From assembly GCA_008690995.1 (NCBI GenBank), contig VRMN01000021.1, forward strand, positions 62,001 through 126,000: a stretch of 64,000 nucleotides of DNA. The letters run 5' to 3'. The notes below the pieces were generated by a model. The model saw only the letters and a list, made by a program, of their open reading frames with translations, was not told the origin of the DNA and did not search any database. Source of the stretch: Porphyridium purpureum. Lineage: Eukaryota; Rhodophyta; Bangiophyceae; Porphyridiales; Porphyridiaceae. Made by a program: the position numbers and the translations under genes. Positions 21,888 through 32,123 of the stretch are shown here, piece after piece; the first letter of the stretch is position 1, and each line of letters starts with the position of its first letter.

Positions 21888-23126
21888 ATGATGGGTACGC
21901 TGCCACTCCAAATCATTTTGATTGGAGTGACCGGCGTAGGGAAAAGCACTCTTGCGAACACGATTGCGACTGGATTATCAAATGTTGATCCGGACGAGAG
22001 AGATAGACTGACCCAGATTTTCGCTGTCTGCAATGGCGCAGAGTCGTGTACGACCGCGACAAAGCGTGAAATAGTCAAACATAAAAGCCGAGAGCTCTCC
22101 ATTGTCGATACGCCCGGGTTCATGGACACCTCGGGAAGCGACACAGGAATCATGCAGGCTTTTCGTGCATTTCTGAACAACAACCAGAACGCCAGTGGTG
22201 TGTTGCTGGTACTCAACGCAACAGATTGTCGAATTACTGAGGTCCATCAAGCGATGTTTAGGACAGTTGGTGAAGTGTTTGGCAAGGAAGTTGGTCGGAT
22301 TTTCGGAGTAGCCTTTACGCACATGTCGCAAAACGCAAAGGAAAAAAGGAAGCGTGAAGTCAAGGGCCAATCTGAGAAGTCGATGATTGCATCTTGGACA
22401 TCTGCGCTGAAGAGCAGAGATATACTTTGCCCCGCAAATGACAAGTGGTTCTTTTTGGATGCAGAGTTTGCACATGATGATAAAGACGAGGTGGTCTTTG
22501 CCCAAAAGGAACGCCAAAGACTGCTGGACTGGGCCCTTTCGAATCCTGTGGTGAAGACTGAGATGCGTCTCGAACTTGAGCAGAAACAGCAGGAATACCT
22601 TCACCTCGCTAGGCAGACCGGTGATATTAAGGATGCGATGCTCAAGCTCTCGAAAGACATCTTTGCACGACTGAAAGAACTCGTTGGTGTCGACAAAAAG
22701 TGGAGGCGACAACAAGGGAAAGAATATTTTGAGTTTCAGCCGAACAGAGGTGGAAATGCGATTATTGGGATATTATCCCTCGGCATGGAAGTCCAAGTTG
22801 ACCGTTTCCGACTTTATTTCGAGGCGACTGACGGTGATGGGGACAATGCTGACGACGACTTGGTGGATCACTTTTTGACCATGACGACTGAACTTACGCT
22901 GCGCCAGATTGAGGCTATTATGAACAGGAAAAAAGTGGGGCTGCGCGACTTTCGCACATCAAGGTTGGTCAAGTATGGCGCCATGCACAGGAATAATATC
23001 CTCAACATTACGCTTGTTTTGTGCGGAACGGGAGGTTTTGAAGCACTCGCCAAAGCTGCGGCTACTGCGGCAGACAGCATTCGAGCCACGAAAATGGGGA
23101 AGCCGAAAGAGGCATCGTGGAAGTGA
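21888..23126 (+). CDS. AIG1/GIMAP-type GTPase, stand-alone
   Basis: An intronless frame of 412 residues. Near the N-terminus the P-loop GVTGVGKST is at 13-21 and DTPG at 74-77, followed by a conserved FMDTSGSDTGIMQAFRAFL block matching FSDSSGTDVEVLHEFKTFL in the divergent neighbour. The G4 position reads FTHMS at 143-147, so a canonical NKxD is absent; GIMAP proteins often have variant G4 motifs. Residues 185-270 (KWFFLDAEF, then RQRLLDWALSNPVVKTEMRL) are homologous to the linker between GTPase and kinase in the neighbour. The remaining 140 residues carry no kinase motif. AIG1 proteins are septin- or dynamin-like GTPases that often polymerise on membranes and act in immunity in plants and animals. 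A shared regulation or direct partnership with the fused protein is inferred from the head-to-head layout and shared linker. Confidence 0.82.
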   Translation: MMGTLPLQIILIGVTGVGKSTLANTIATGLSNVDPDERDRLTQIFAVCNGAESCTTATKREIVKHKSRELSIVDTPGFMDTSGSDTGIMQAFRAFLNNNQNASGVLLVLNATDCRITEVHQAMFRTVGEVFGKEVGRIFGVAFTHMSQNAKEKRKREVKGQSEKSMIASWTSALKSRDILCPANDKWFFLDAEFAHDDKDEVVFAQKERQRLLDWALSNPVVKTEMRLELEQKQQEYLHLARQTGDIKDAMLKLSKDIFARLKELVGVDKKWRRQQGKEYFEFQPNRGGNAIIGILSLGMEVQVDRFRLYFEATDGDGDNADDDLVDHFLTMTTELTLRQIEAIMNRKKVGLRDFRTSRLVKYGAMHRNNILNITLVLCGTGGFEALAKAAATAADSIRATKMGKPKEASWK

Positions 23127-25955
23127 GGAAAGCTCAGAGTGTGAAGCAGGTTTTAAATATTGAATGTAGAGTATCGTGGCTGTCTCCACAGATGTCTGCG
23201 CTTTGCTCATCGCACGCATTTCGCGTGAGCTTTTCAGTCTCTCCTGTGACGAGTATATTAGATAACGTGCGACCCTGAGCACACGAAATCGACGAGAAAA
23301 AGTCCAAGAATGAGAGACCAGGTTGCTTTTTTTTTGGTATTGAGCACTTGAACCTTGCAAGCTCCGACAAGCCCCCTGACTTTGTGCCAATGGTGTAAAA
23401 ATACTCTGCTGCTTCCGCGCTTCTCCACATCTTGCGCCACGCGCGTGGGTCCAAGCCCGTTCCATTCAACAGGCCTCTGGACGCCGCGTGACGTCTTCCA
23501 CACCGCCTCGAATCGTTTGCCATGCCCGCAGACGACATCCACAGCGGCTGCAGTCACGCACTTTCCGCCTTCGTGCCGCGAGCGCCGCAGCGCTGCGCCC
23601 CCAAAGCGTCCACTGTACTTACGCTGGCCGAAGTGTACCGCTTTAACCGTTTAGATCCGGTTGGAGCCGATAAGCGATAGCGGTTAATTTCGCGAAGAAA
23701 GTTTTGCCGGGGCAGGGGGGAGCGGCACGCGCGCAGCATGCGCACGGCATGCGCACGGCATGCGCACGATTTCGAGCGTGTGCGACGCGCGGTGCGGCAC
23801 GTCGGGTGCGCAGCCGCACGGAAGCGTTTACCGCGCTCGTCCTTGTAACAAAGAATATTGCTCAACAAACGCGCAGCCAGGAGTCTGCGTTCGACCGTCT
23901 GGCAATTGCGGCTGAGAACGCGTGTGGTCATGACACAATGGTCACACAAGGGCAAGAGGCGGCGGTGATGATTCGCCGTTTAGGATTGCTGGTGCCGTGC
24001 ATCGCCTGTCGCATGGTGCCCAGTCTTTGTTTCTGAAGTCGTCGAGCTGGGGGCTGGGCTCGGCTGCGCTCGAGAATGATGAGCAAGTGACGAGCCGGCA
24101 GCGAGCGCAGGCTGTGCGTGCGCACACCAAGGTACGTTCGACCAAGCTAGAGCTCCATCGCACTGAGCAGAAACTGACTCGGCAGCGCTAAGGAAATTTA
24201 TTGCAGATGAAGTCTGGCTGGCCACGGCGCAGGCCCTGAAGGATGGTGCTATGAGATGGGACCGCACAAGTCGTCGTGTGAGGGGCCGAGGAGAAAACAG
24301 GAGCTGTGGTGATGGATGAAGAAGGAGCGGGCGCTGAGATGTGTGCCTCTGCTGCGGAAAGGCTTTGGTGCGACAGGTGATGGTAGCGAGCAGACGGTGG
24401 CTGAGTTTGGTTGCGAAGCAGTAGAGCCACATCCGCGAATTGCTACACCAACGCGTGACGACGGTAAGCCGCCGCTACCAGGGCAACTGGCAAAGGCGCT
24501 GTGGAGTACAACTCTGATGCTTCCGTGTTACGCCGCAGTGCGCGCAGTCGTGTGTCGAATATCGGTCAAACAACGTACCTGGCTTTTCTGGAGCACTCCG
24601 AACAAGGGCGGATCCAAGGAAGCGAGCGATCCGGACATGCTCTAGGGTACGAAGGTGGTGCAGAGTTGCGGCGCCAGGATGCTTGCATGCCTTCGCTCTG
24701 ACTGCGTACCGGTGCGCCTTGTTGAGGCGGCCCGCGTGCTCGTCATTGCACCAACACTGCCCGGAGACTCGGCATAAAATGTAAATGGGGCTCCTAATGC
24801 GGAGAAAGGGGCGCCATGGGTTCTTAATTGAAGAGAGGCGCTGCTTTGAGGAAGGATGAGCGGATATTGCCTTTCCAGCAGAACGCCCGATCAGAATGTG
24901 GTATCTTTTCGCCAGCAAGTAGAGGGAACAAGGCGTCGGCGACCACAGATGCTCTAGGTATCGAGATGGTTTAGCAAGAGGTGCTGCTGGGACGTCTTTG
25001 TGGGCTACGCGCTGGTATACGCCAATGCGCACCGCGAAACGATCTCCTCCATGCATGCTGTCTCTTTTTTCAATATCACATGTAATTTTTTTTCTCTTCC
25101 GCCGGGCCAAGCAGCATCGATTCGACACACGAGAGCAATATTGGCCAGTAAAGAAGTACATCATGTCATAGCACACATTCTCTTCCTTTTTCAGCATATG
25201 GTGCTCGTTGGGCTTGCGAGCAGCCTTCCCTGCCGACACTTTGTGTCTCCGCAGCCGCTCGGCCACCTGCTCTTCAGAACTTATTTTGCACAAAACTGTG
25301 GAAGCGTGACCTTGTCCGATAAATCTTCTGCTTTCTTGCCAGACCACATTCCGTGTGCAGCACATGAGGTTGACGCACCCTTTGCCGTCTAAGTTGCAGT
25401 CACGCGCCAGTTTGCTTCGATTTGAACCGGTGACGTCGACATCCGCACCGCGCAAAAGTGCGCAACACCGCTGTAAATTGCGTCTCCTCCGACCAGTTTA
25501 CACCTGCAAGCTGCCTTACGTGTTGAAAGTCGCTTCTTGTTTTACCGGCACGGTGGCTTGGACGCTAATCTTGCCATTCACTCTGTGCCGAGATGCGTCG
25601 CCGCACGAGTTTTGTAAAAGCTGAATACATATTCAACATGTGCTAGGAAGGCGCCATCCATTCCGGCGCTTCACGATGGAGCAAAGGCTCGACATGCGCC
25701 GAGTCCTCTTCCGTTTGGACCTTCCACCACGTCGTGTCCTCGTCTGACCCGATTGTAAATCTCGCAAAATGGATGATGCGTGTCAGGAGAACAGCAGCAA
25801 AGGGCACCGTCCGCTGTCCGACTTGGCCACACGCGTCTCGCGCGAGCGGCGGCGAGCGCAGCAGATGCACACCGGCAGTTCCAGTGGATTCTTCAACGCG
25901 ACTATCGTGAGATGGGCCTACTCCACTGCGGAATTGAGGCGAGCGTCCTTCCTGA
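23127..25955. other. Long intergenic stretch; one weak ORF at 24475-25455 (-)
   Basis: 2.8 kb without a supported gene. The longest frame is on the minus strand at 24475-25455 (326 residues, starting MRGADVDVTGSNRSK). It is rich in Arg, Cys and His, shows no domain or hydrophobic pattern, and has the composition expected of an antisense or chance frame, so I do not call it a gene. Short direct repeats of GCATGCGCAC occur at about 23737-23770. Several runs resembling GGTTAA occur near 23640-23690. Confidence 0.35.
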
Positions 25956-27614
25956 TTGCGGACAGCAGCGGAGGTGCGGGCAGCGGCAGACGCGCGTGGG
26001 CGTGTGAGCGTGTATGGAAAGGTGTGCATTGGCGTGTCTCGTGTTGGGCTTGGTATGAATGAGCATGGAGCAAGGCCTGTGGCAGCCCTGCCACTGGACG
26101 AGTCCGGCGATGATGGCGCTTTGATCGCGGTCGCGCTGGCTGCGGCCGGGATTGGAGGCGAGGCGAGTCAGAGTAGCGCTGGCAAGCATGAGGATGAGAC
26201 CGCGTGCGGTTCGACGTCGAACTCGGTGTCCACGGCGTCCAAGACGGGCTCTCATGCTCGACTTGGGCTTCATAATGGAAGTGAGCTGCAGGACCAGAGC
26301 CAGAATGGTGCGTCCGGGCAGGACGATTCTAGCGGACACAGCCACCAGAGTCGGAAGTACCTTGTGCATTACCCATCAACAGCAGAGCGCGATGAGTCTG
26401 TGCATATCATGAGCAAGGAGAAGTCCAAGTTTTTGGCGCTTCAGCTCAAGCTAGACTCGCCGCCGTCGCACGTGCTGCTTGTGCGCTCCCCGCATACGGG
26501 GGAGGTGACGCTCGACGCGATTGCGACGCTGGCGCGCGAGCTGATCGCCAAGTACTCGGTGTGTGTAGTGACATCGGCGGACGACGCACGAGCGCTTGAG
26601 ACCCAGTACAATGTCGTTGTGGCAAACTATGCGTCTGAGCGCGTGCGTGCAGGCCGCTTTTACTGTGCGGCGAGTCTGCGGGTGCCAAAGAGCGCCATGG
26701 TGCCAGGTGGAGACGACGATGGATGCGGCTGGCTCACGCGAGTGCCAAGTGTTGAAAATCGGGTCTACTCCAAGCATGCCAGAAGAGAATTTTCTCTTGC
26801 GGATCTCGAGGAAAAAATCGGGCTCGTCGTGGGCCTTGGTGGTGACGGATTGCTCCTGTACGTATGCAGCGAACTATTTTATACCAAGGTGCCGCCGATT
26901 CTGGGATTCAACTTTGGCTCGTTGGGCTTCTTGACGCCCTTTTCGATCGACCAGTCTTCATCCGTTTCCACGCAAGTATTTGAAGAGATGATGGTACCGT
27001 ACACGAAGCGCATGCGGCTGCAATGCACGCTGTATCGTCTGCAACAAGTGGATGTCGCAAATACCAACTCTGCGACGAGCGGTGATATTGAAGAGCGCTT
27101 GCAGCAGGACGAAGAGACGCACTTCCTTGAGAACGAATTCCACGTCACGAACGAGGTGGTCATTGACCGCGGCCCCGCAGCGTATCTGACCAATCTCGAA
27201 TGCTTCTGCGACGGTATTTTTGTGACGCGTGTGCAGGCAGACGGTCTCATTATTGCCACTCCAACGGGTTCAACGGCGTACTCTTTGTCCGCGGGTGGCT
27301 CCATGGTTCACCCGTCCGTGCCATGCATCCTGTTTACTCCCATCTGCCCCCACTCGCTAAGTTTCCGTCCTGTCCTGTTTCCAGATGGCGTGGAGCTGAA
27401 GCTGTGCGTGCCGCACCACGCACGCAACTCGGCGTGGATCAGCTTTGATGGTCGCAACCGTGTCGAAATGAAACGTGGGGATTTCATTCTCGTCAGGAAA
27501 AGTCTATACCCGCTCCGCACGCTCAATCACGAGAATCCGATCAGCGATTGGTTTTCTGCAATCCAGCGCTGCCTGCGTTGGAACGAACGTGAGTCTCAAA
27601 GAACGTTTCCGTAA
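25956..27614 (+). CDS. NAD kinase (ATP:NAD 2'-phosphotransferase)
   Basis: An intronless frame of 552 residues. The enzyme phosphorylates NAD to NADP, supplying NADPH for biosynthesis and redox defence. The first 150 residues are low-complexity and Ser/Gly-rich with no clear targeting signal; a later start at Met34 (26055) is possible. The catalytic domain spans about 155-550. It shows GGDG at 295-298, the metal and substrate loop found in all NAD kinases, then LGFNFGSLGFL. The NE...D segment (NEVVIDRGP) is at 399-407, TPTGSTAYSLSAGGS at 435-449 is the NAD-binding signature, and CPHSLSFRPV is at 464-473. The residue after GGDG is Leu where most relatives have Thr, giving GGDGLLL. Length and motif order match eukaryotic cytosolic or plastid NAD kinases. 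Its 3' end faces the Sel1-kinase gene 588 bp away. Confidence 0.93.
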   Translation: MRTAAEVRAAADARGRVSVYGKVCIGVSRVGLGMNEHGARPVAALPLDESGDDGALIAVALAAAGIGGEASQSSAGKHEDETACGSTSNSVSTASKTGSHARLGLHNGSELQDQSQNGASGQDDSSGHSHQSRKYLVHYPSTAERDESVHIMSKEKSKFLALQLKLDSPPSHVLLVRSPHTGEVTLDAIATLARELIAKYSVCVVTSADDARALETQYNVVVANYASERVRAGRFYCAASLRVPKSAMVPGGDDDGCGWLTRVPSVENRVYSKHARREFSLADLEEKIGLVVGLGGDGLLLYVCSELFYTKVPPILGFNFGSLGFLTPFSIDQSSSVSTQVFEEMMVPYTKRMRLQCTLYRLQQVDVANTNSATSGDIEERLQQDEETHFLENEFHVTNEVVIDRGPAAYLTNLECFCDGIFVTRVQADGLIIATPTGSTAYSLSAGGSMVHPSVPCILFTPICPHSLSFRPVLFPDGVELKLCVPHHARNSAWISFDGRNRVEMKRGDFILVRKSLYPLRTLNHENPISDWFSAIQRCLRWNERESQRTFP

Positions 27615-28202
27615 TGTGGTTTGGATTGGGGCGTAAACCACCGTGCTTGCTGCCTTTCTCCTGGAACGCCGGGCGAAGAGAGTAGCAGCCACTTGGCAAT
27701 ACTCCTGGCGGTGGAGTGAAGAGGAAACGGAATGAGCGCGCCGTAGCATGGATCAGTCAGCGAAAGACCTACAGCTTGCGCCGCCGCGACCTACAGTCCA
27801 CATTGACGGAGATCTAGTGGGATTGATAGCGGTTCCGCAGTCGATTTGCGTGAAGCTGCTGTCGTATCGTGCGGACTTGTCTTATCAAGCCACGAATGAG
27901 GGGAATAAATGTGCGTATGGGTACGAGAAGCTTGGCGTTCAAGACTCACCGCAGTCTCTTGTGAATATTGGCGCTTTGCCACGGAACGGGACGGATGAAC
28001 GAGGAAAACAAGCACGTTTCTGTTCTGCTCGAATGATCGTGCCTGATAACCGAAAGACCGCGTCCGCACATCCGTGGAAAGGCAGATTGGGAGAGTTTGG
28101 CCTGGTCGGCGCGCAGCATTTGACGTTTGGGCCACATACACAGAGGCACAGGCACAGGCAAAAGTCTTGCATTCATCTTCATCTTGCAAGGCCCGAACGC
28201 TG
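27615..28202. other. Convergent intergenic stretch, no gene seen
   Basis: It lies between the 3' ends of the NAD kinase gene and the kinase/Sel1 gene and should hold both terminators. A plus-strand frame at 27748-28320 (190 residues) runs into the Sel1 repeats of the opposite gene. It has no motif, so I treat it as chance. Confidence 0.45.
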
Positions 28203-31175
28203 TCAACGCATTTGGTTCAACCGACTCTTCGCTTGCGCTATTCCCTTTTCCGCAGCCTTGCGGTACCACTCGGCGGCTGCGCGCTTGTCCTTGCGCAGAC
28301 CGCCCTCTCCGTTCTCGTAACATGCACCCAAATTATACTGCGCCCTCGCGTTTCCCTGTTCCGCGGCGTGACGATACCACTCGACCGCTGCGCGCTTGTC
28401 TTGGGACAGCCCACCCTCCCCGTTGTCGTAGTAATAGCCCAAGTTATACTGCGCCGATGCGACCCCCTGTATTGCGGCCTTGTGGAACCACTCGACCGCC
28501 GCGCGCTTGTCCTCGGGCAGACCGCCCTCCCCGCTTGCGTAGCAAAGGGCCAAGTTATTCTGAGCCGATGCGATTCCCTGTTCCGCGGCCTTGCGGAACC
28601 ACGCAACCGCCGTGCGCTTGTCCTCGCGCACAACGCCCTCTCCACTGGCGTAGCAAACGCCCAGCATACACTGTGCCCGTGCATTTCCCTGTTCCGCGGC
28701 CTTGCGGTACCACTCGACCGCCGCGCACTTGTCCTCGCGCAGACCACCCAACCCGTTCTCGTGCTGAAGGCCCAAGTTGCACTGCGCGTCTGCGTCACCC
28801 TGTTCCGCGGCCTTGCGGAACCACTCGGCCGCTGCATGCTGATCCTCGCGCAGACCGCCCCACCCCTTTTGATAAAAGTAGCCGACACGACACTGCGAGT
28901 AGGCGTCTCCCACCTGCGCCGCCTTGCGGTACCAGAGCAACGCTTCCGTGTAATTGCTGTTGGTCAACTCCTCGATCTGACCACGTCGCTGCCAGCCTGC
29001 GGCGTCGCGGCGCGCTTGCCGCTCTTCGGCCTCCAACGCTTCCAGCCATGCGGACCCGGCCGAACTGCCGAGCTTCGCGGCCTTTCCATACCACTCCTTC
29101 GCAAGACTCATGTTCTGCGGCACTCCCCACCCAGAGTGGTGGCAGCGGCCAAACTCAATCATGGCGTCCACGTAATCTTTCTCAGCAGCGGCGCGCACCC
29201 AACCCGCGCCGTGCTCCAGGTGCTGGCTCATGCCGTGCGTACCGTCAAGCAAAATCTTGCCCAGCCGGAACCGGCCTTCCGCGGTGCCTGCTTCTGCAGC
29301 TTGCTTAATGCACTCGTACGCATTCGGCATGTTCCCTGATTGCTCCCACTCTTCTGCGAGGCGGAGCCTTTCATCAACACTCAGCACTTGCACTTGCAGA
29401 GGCCGGGATCCACTTGGCCGCGCCGGGCTGCCTCCGACGCCTGATGAGGCGGCTTCTGACCTACCAGATTCCACCGTGACCTGCGAAAACCTTGCAGCAA
29501 ATGCGTCAAGCTTTGTCATGCTGGCGTCAAACGAGGGTGGAACATACTGGCTGGTCTGTGATCTTGCAGCCGCAGTGGCCCCCTCCGCACCCATCCGGTC
29601 ATAAAATTCGAGCCAGACATCAGAAACCGTCGCGCGCCTCCTGGGCTCGGGCTGCAGACACGCATGTGCCATATTTACCACCCAGCTGGGCCATTGTCTA
29701 GCATACTCCGATCTCTTCAATCTGTCCCACGGCACGCCCCGCAGCGGATCTTCGATGATCCTCAGAATTTGAACCATCGTGCAGTCGCTTTCGAACATCG
29801 CCTCGCCGAGTATCATTTCGAACAACATGACGCCGTACGACCACACGTCGCAGGAACGGTCGTACTGGTCGCCGCGGATAACCTCTGGTGCCATATACTG
29901 GCTGGTCCCAACCGTTGACTTTGCAAAAGCACGCGAGTTCTTCACCGTAGCCAGCCCGAAATCACTAATCTTCGGAGTCCAGTCATCCATCAGAAGAATG
30001 TTCTGGGGCTTGATATCTCGATGGACGATTTTGCTGGCATGCAGGTATTTCAAGCCCTCCAGAACCTCACGGAAAATAATCAGCAATGTGTCCTTCGGAA
30101 GCAAAGTCATAATGTTGCTAGCGAACATGTACTTTTCGAGCGAGCCTTTCGGGGCGTATTCGAGCAGAATCAGCGGCACTTCGCCTTCGTGGTCATCCAC
30201 ACCGGCCAATGGGTAAAAACCTCCATGCGTCCGAATGATGTTCTCGTGTGAAACTCGCCACATCATTTCTAGCTCGTTCTTAAACTCCTGTATCGCTTTG
30301 TCACCTGATGAATTGACTTGCTTGATGGCAACAGTCTCTCCCCCGCATGTGCCCCGGAAAACTGTCCCAAAGCCACCGGTGCCGAGTGTGACAAACTTTC
30401 GCTTCTTACCGTGTACGCGCTCTTCCTTTTCGACATCAGCAACGTCTATAAACCACGGCTCGATGAGCTGCGACTGCATAGAATCACCACCCTTAGAATG
30501 ACTTGCATGACGGTATGGATTTGGAGTACTTGTCGACATGCTGTGCATTTGCAGAACAGCGATCCTTTCCGGAAGAGCCCGTAGTTCACGCTCGAGCATT
30601 GATCTATCCCTCACTCTGTCCGCATCACGAGCGCGCATCATCTCCTGATGATTTTGCTCTAGCTTGCGCAGCAACTCCTGCTGATTCTGCTCCTGGTCGT
30701 GCGCGATTTTGGAAGTGATGATGCTCGATAATTGCGACTCGAGTTCGGTTAGCCGATCGCCGCACGCCTGGAACTCGCCGAGGTAGTTCTTCGCCCGCAT
30801 AGCGCGCACCACTTTTCCATACGCGCTTTCGGCACTTGAAAACTTCTTCACGAGCGAGCAGGCGGACTGGAGTCCAGACTCCAAGTCGCTGAGGCACGCA
30901 AGCAGACTTCTATTCATCAAGCCGTGTCTCTTGTTCATGAGCTTCTCACCATCGGGGCCAAAGTATTCAACCAGCATGTTTCTGATGCCCGTGGCGCGCT
31001 TGGCGAGCAGCATGCATGAGTCCTTGTTCGCCTTTGCCGCCTGCGCATACTCTATAATAATCTTGGAAACCGCGTAAGCGACCGCAACGTATGGAAGTAC
31101 AAGCCCGACATCGTCGACGATTGCGCCAGCCACTTTCACACCGTCCTCCCATGGCTGTCTCTTGGCCGTCGCCAT
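28203..31175 (-). CDS. Protein kinase with N-terminal HeLo/MLKL-like helical bundle and C-terminal Sel1 repeats
   Basis: An intronless frame of 990 residues. Residues 1-160 are a helical bundle (DDVGLVLPYVAVAYAVSKII, then ACLSDLESGLQSACSLVKKF), reminiscent of the HeLo/RPW8/MLKL four-helix membrane-active family. A coiled coil follows at 160-205 (QEQNQQELLRKLEQNHQEMM). Residues 258-528 are a complete protein kinase domain: GTGGFG at 265-270, VAIK with Lys285, HRDIKPQN at 385-392, DFG at 405-407, and APE at 429-431. It is tyrosine-kinase-like or MLK-like in flavour. After a linker, about nine Sel1 repeats run from about 640 to the end (AAAEWFRKAAEQGDADAQCN, LGLQHENGLGGLREDKCAAV). At DNA level these form a roughly 108-bp tandem repeat at 28230-28900. 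All catalytic residues are present. By analogy with plant MLKL and fungal HeLo proteins a signalling or cell-death role is possible; this is inference from the architecture. Confidence 0.9.
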   Translation of the reverse strand: MATAKRQPWEDGVKVAGAIVDDVGLVLPYVAVAYAVSKIIIEYAQAAKANKDSCMLLAKRATGIRNMLVEYFGPDGEKLMNKRHGLMNRSLLACLSDLESGLQSACSLVKKFSSAESAYGKVVRAMRAKNYLGEFQACGDRLTELESQLSSIITSKIAHDQEQNQQELLRKLEQNHQEMMRARDADRVRDRSMLERELRALPERIAVLQMHSMSTSTPNPYRHASHSKGGDSMQSQLIEPWFIDVADVEKEERVHGKKRKFVTLGTGGFGTVFRGTCGGETVAIKQVNSSGDKAIQEFKNELEMMWRVSHENIIRTHGGFYPLAGVDDHEGEVPLILLEYAPKGSLEKYMFASNIMTLLPKDTLLIIFREVLEGLKYLHASKIVHRDIKPQNILLMDDWTPKISDFGLATVKNSRAFAKSTVGTSQYMAPEVIRGDQYDRSCDVWSYGVMLFEMILGEAMFESDCTMVQILRIIEDPLRGVPWDRLKRSEYARQWPSWVVNMAHACLQPEPRRRATVSDVWLEFYDRMGAEGATAAARSQTSQYVPPSFDASMTKLDAFAARFSQVTVESGRSEAASSGVGGSPARPSGSRPLQVQVLSVDERLRLAEEWEQSGNMPNAYECIKQAAEAGTAEGRFRLGKILLDGTHGMSQHLEHGAGWVRAAAEKDYVDAMIEFGRCHHSGWGVPQNMSLAKEWYGKAAKLGSSAGSAWLEALEAEERQARRDAAGWQRRGQIEELTNSNYTEALLWYRKAAQVGDAYSQCRVGYFYQKGWGGLREDQHAAAEWFRKAAEQGDADAQCNLGLQHENGLGGLREDKCAAVEWYRKAAEQGNARAQCMLGVCYASGEGVVREDKRTAVAWFRKAAEQGIASAQNNLALCYASGEGGLPEDKRAAVEWFHKAAIQGVASAQYNLGYYYDNGEGGLSQDKRAAVEWYRHAAEQGNARAQYNLGACYENGEGGLRKDKRAAAEWYRKAAEKGIAQAKSRLNQMR

Positions 31176-31895
31176 GTCTCCTTGCGTCGGTTGCTTGCCT
31201 CACCGGATTGACAACACCGCAATACACTCGCTTGTAACCCACCGCGAGCACTGGGCACGAGCTCTCCACAAAACGGTGACCAAGTCGGCGGACGGAACCC
31301 AAAAGTTGAGATGCCAACCCGCACGAGCGTCCCTTCGTTTTCCCGTTCGCCTCTTCCAACTCCCCTCACCATGCAACCGAGCGACGCAGACCCGGTTTTA
31401 AGCCTGTTGAACCTTTTTCGACGCGTCGGTCTGCAGAAACAACGTAGCGCGCGCAGAAAGACTCACGGTGCGATACCGTGAGAGAGACACATCACACATC
31501 CATAGCGTCTTGTGCGACAGACAGCGCGCCGCCCCGAAAAAAAGCCGCGCGTCGCACGTGCCAACTGATCATTCCTGATATGCAAATGAAGAAAAGATTA
31601 TTCCCTCCTTCCCTTTCTCCCCTCCAACGCACATCGCAACGGCGCGCGGTCTGCACGCACGTCCGGCGCCCGCTTTTGCAGTGTTGCCGCGAGTTTCGAG
31701 GGGACTTGGAGCGAGTTTATCACTCAGAAGCGCCGTTTCGCGATTTTCGGGTGGTGTGGGTTACAGCGTGGCGCAGGAGCGCTCGAACGGAAGGAGCGAG
31801 CACGGGTGGTATGAAATTGCGCCGTTTTGATAGACCGCGAGCAGCCGTCTGAATTGAAGAAGCAAGTACAGTGAAGGCGCTAAACGAGTCGAGTA
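31176..31895. other. Upstream region of the Sel1-kinase gene, no gene seen
   Basis: 720 bp that should contain the promoter of the minus-strand kinase gene. Only short overlapping frames occur. The right end carries the TA target site (31894-31895) of the adjacent Tc1/mariner element. Confidence 0.4.
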
Positions 31896-31935
31896 AAGTG
31901 CGGACAAATAGGATAGGACCCCCCCAAGTTTTTCT
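31896..31935 (+). repeat. Left terminal inverted repeat of the Tc1/mariner element
   Basis: It begins AAGTGCGGACAAATAGGATA and continues with a run of seven C after GGATAGGA. It pairs in inverted orientation with 33299-33336, allowing a few mismatches. Confidence 0.8.
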
Positions 31936-32123
31936 GGACTTTATAATAAATTCGATCGTTTTACTATGTAAGGCGGTGTTCTCCACTGGTGGTACAGTGA
32001 AAAGCGCGCACAAAAAGGATAGGACCGGGAACAATATCAGCGACAATCCAAGGCTGCGCGTGGACAGGCGGCACGAATTTTGATCTTCGTGTGCGCTCAT
32101 CTGCGACACCATCGCCCAGGTAC

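Noticed and set aside
24475-25455. Minus-strand ORF of 326 residues
   Set aside because: Arg/Cys/His-rich, without domain, hydrophobic pattern or paralogue; a chance frame of this length is possible in GC-rich DNA.
25400-25480. Possible tRNA gene (minus strand GGTTCAAAT-like B box)
   Set aside because: The T-arm does not pair and no A box or acceptor stem can be placed.
27748-28320. Plus-strand ORF of 190 residues
   Set aside because: It overlaps the Sel1-repeat coding region on the other strand and has no motif.
28074-29339. Long plus-strand frames opposite the Sel1 repeats (421 and 393 residues)
   Set aside because: They are mirror images of the repeated kinase/Sel1 coding sequence; their apparent repeats come from it.
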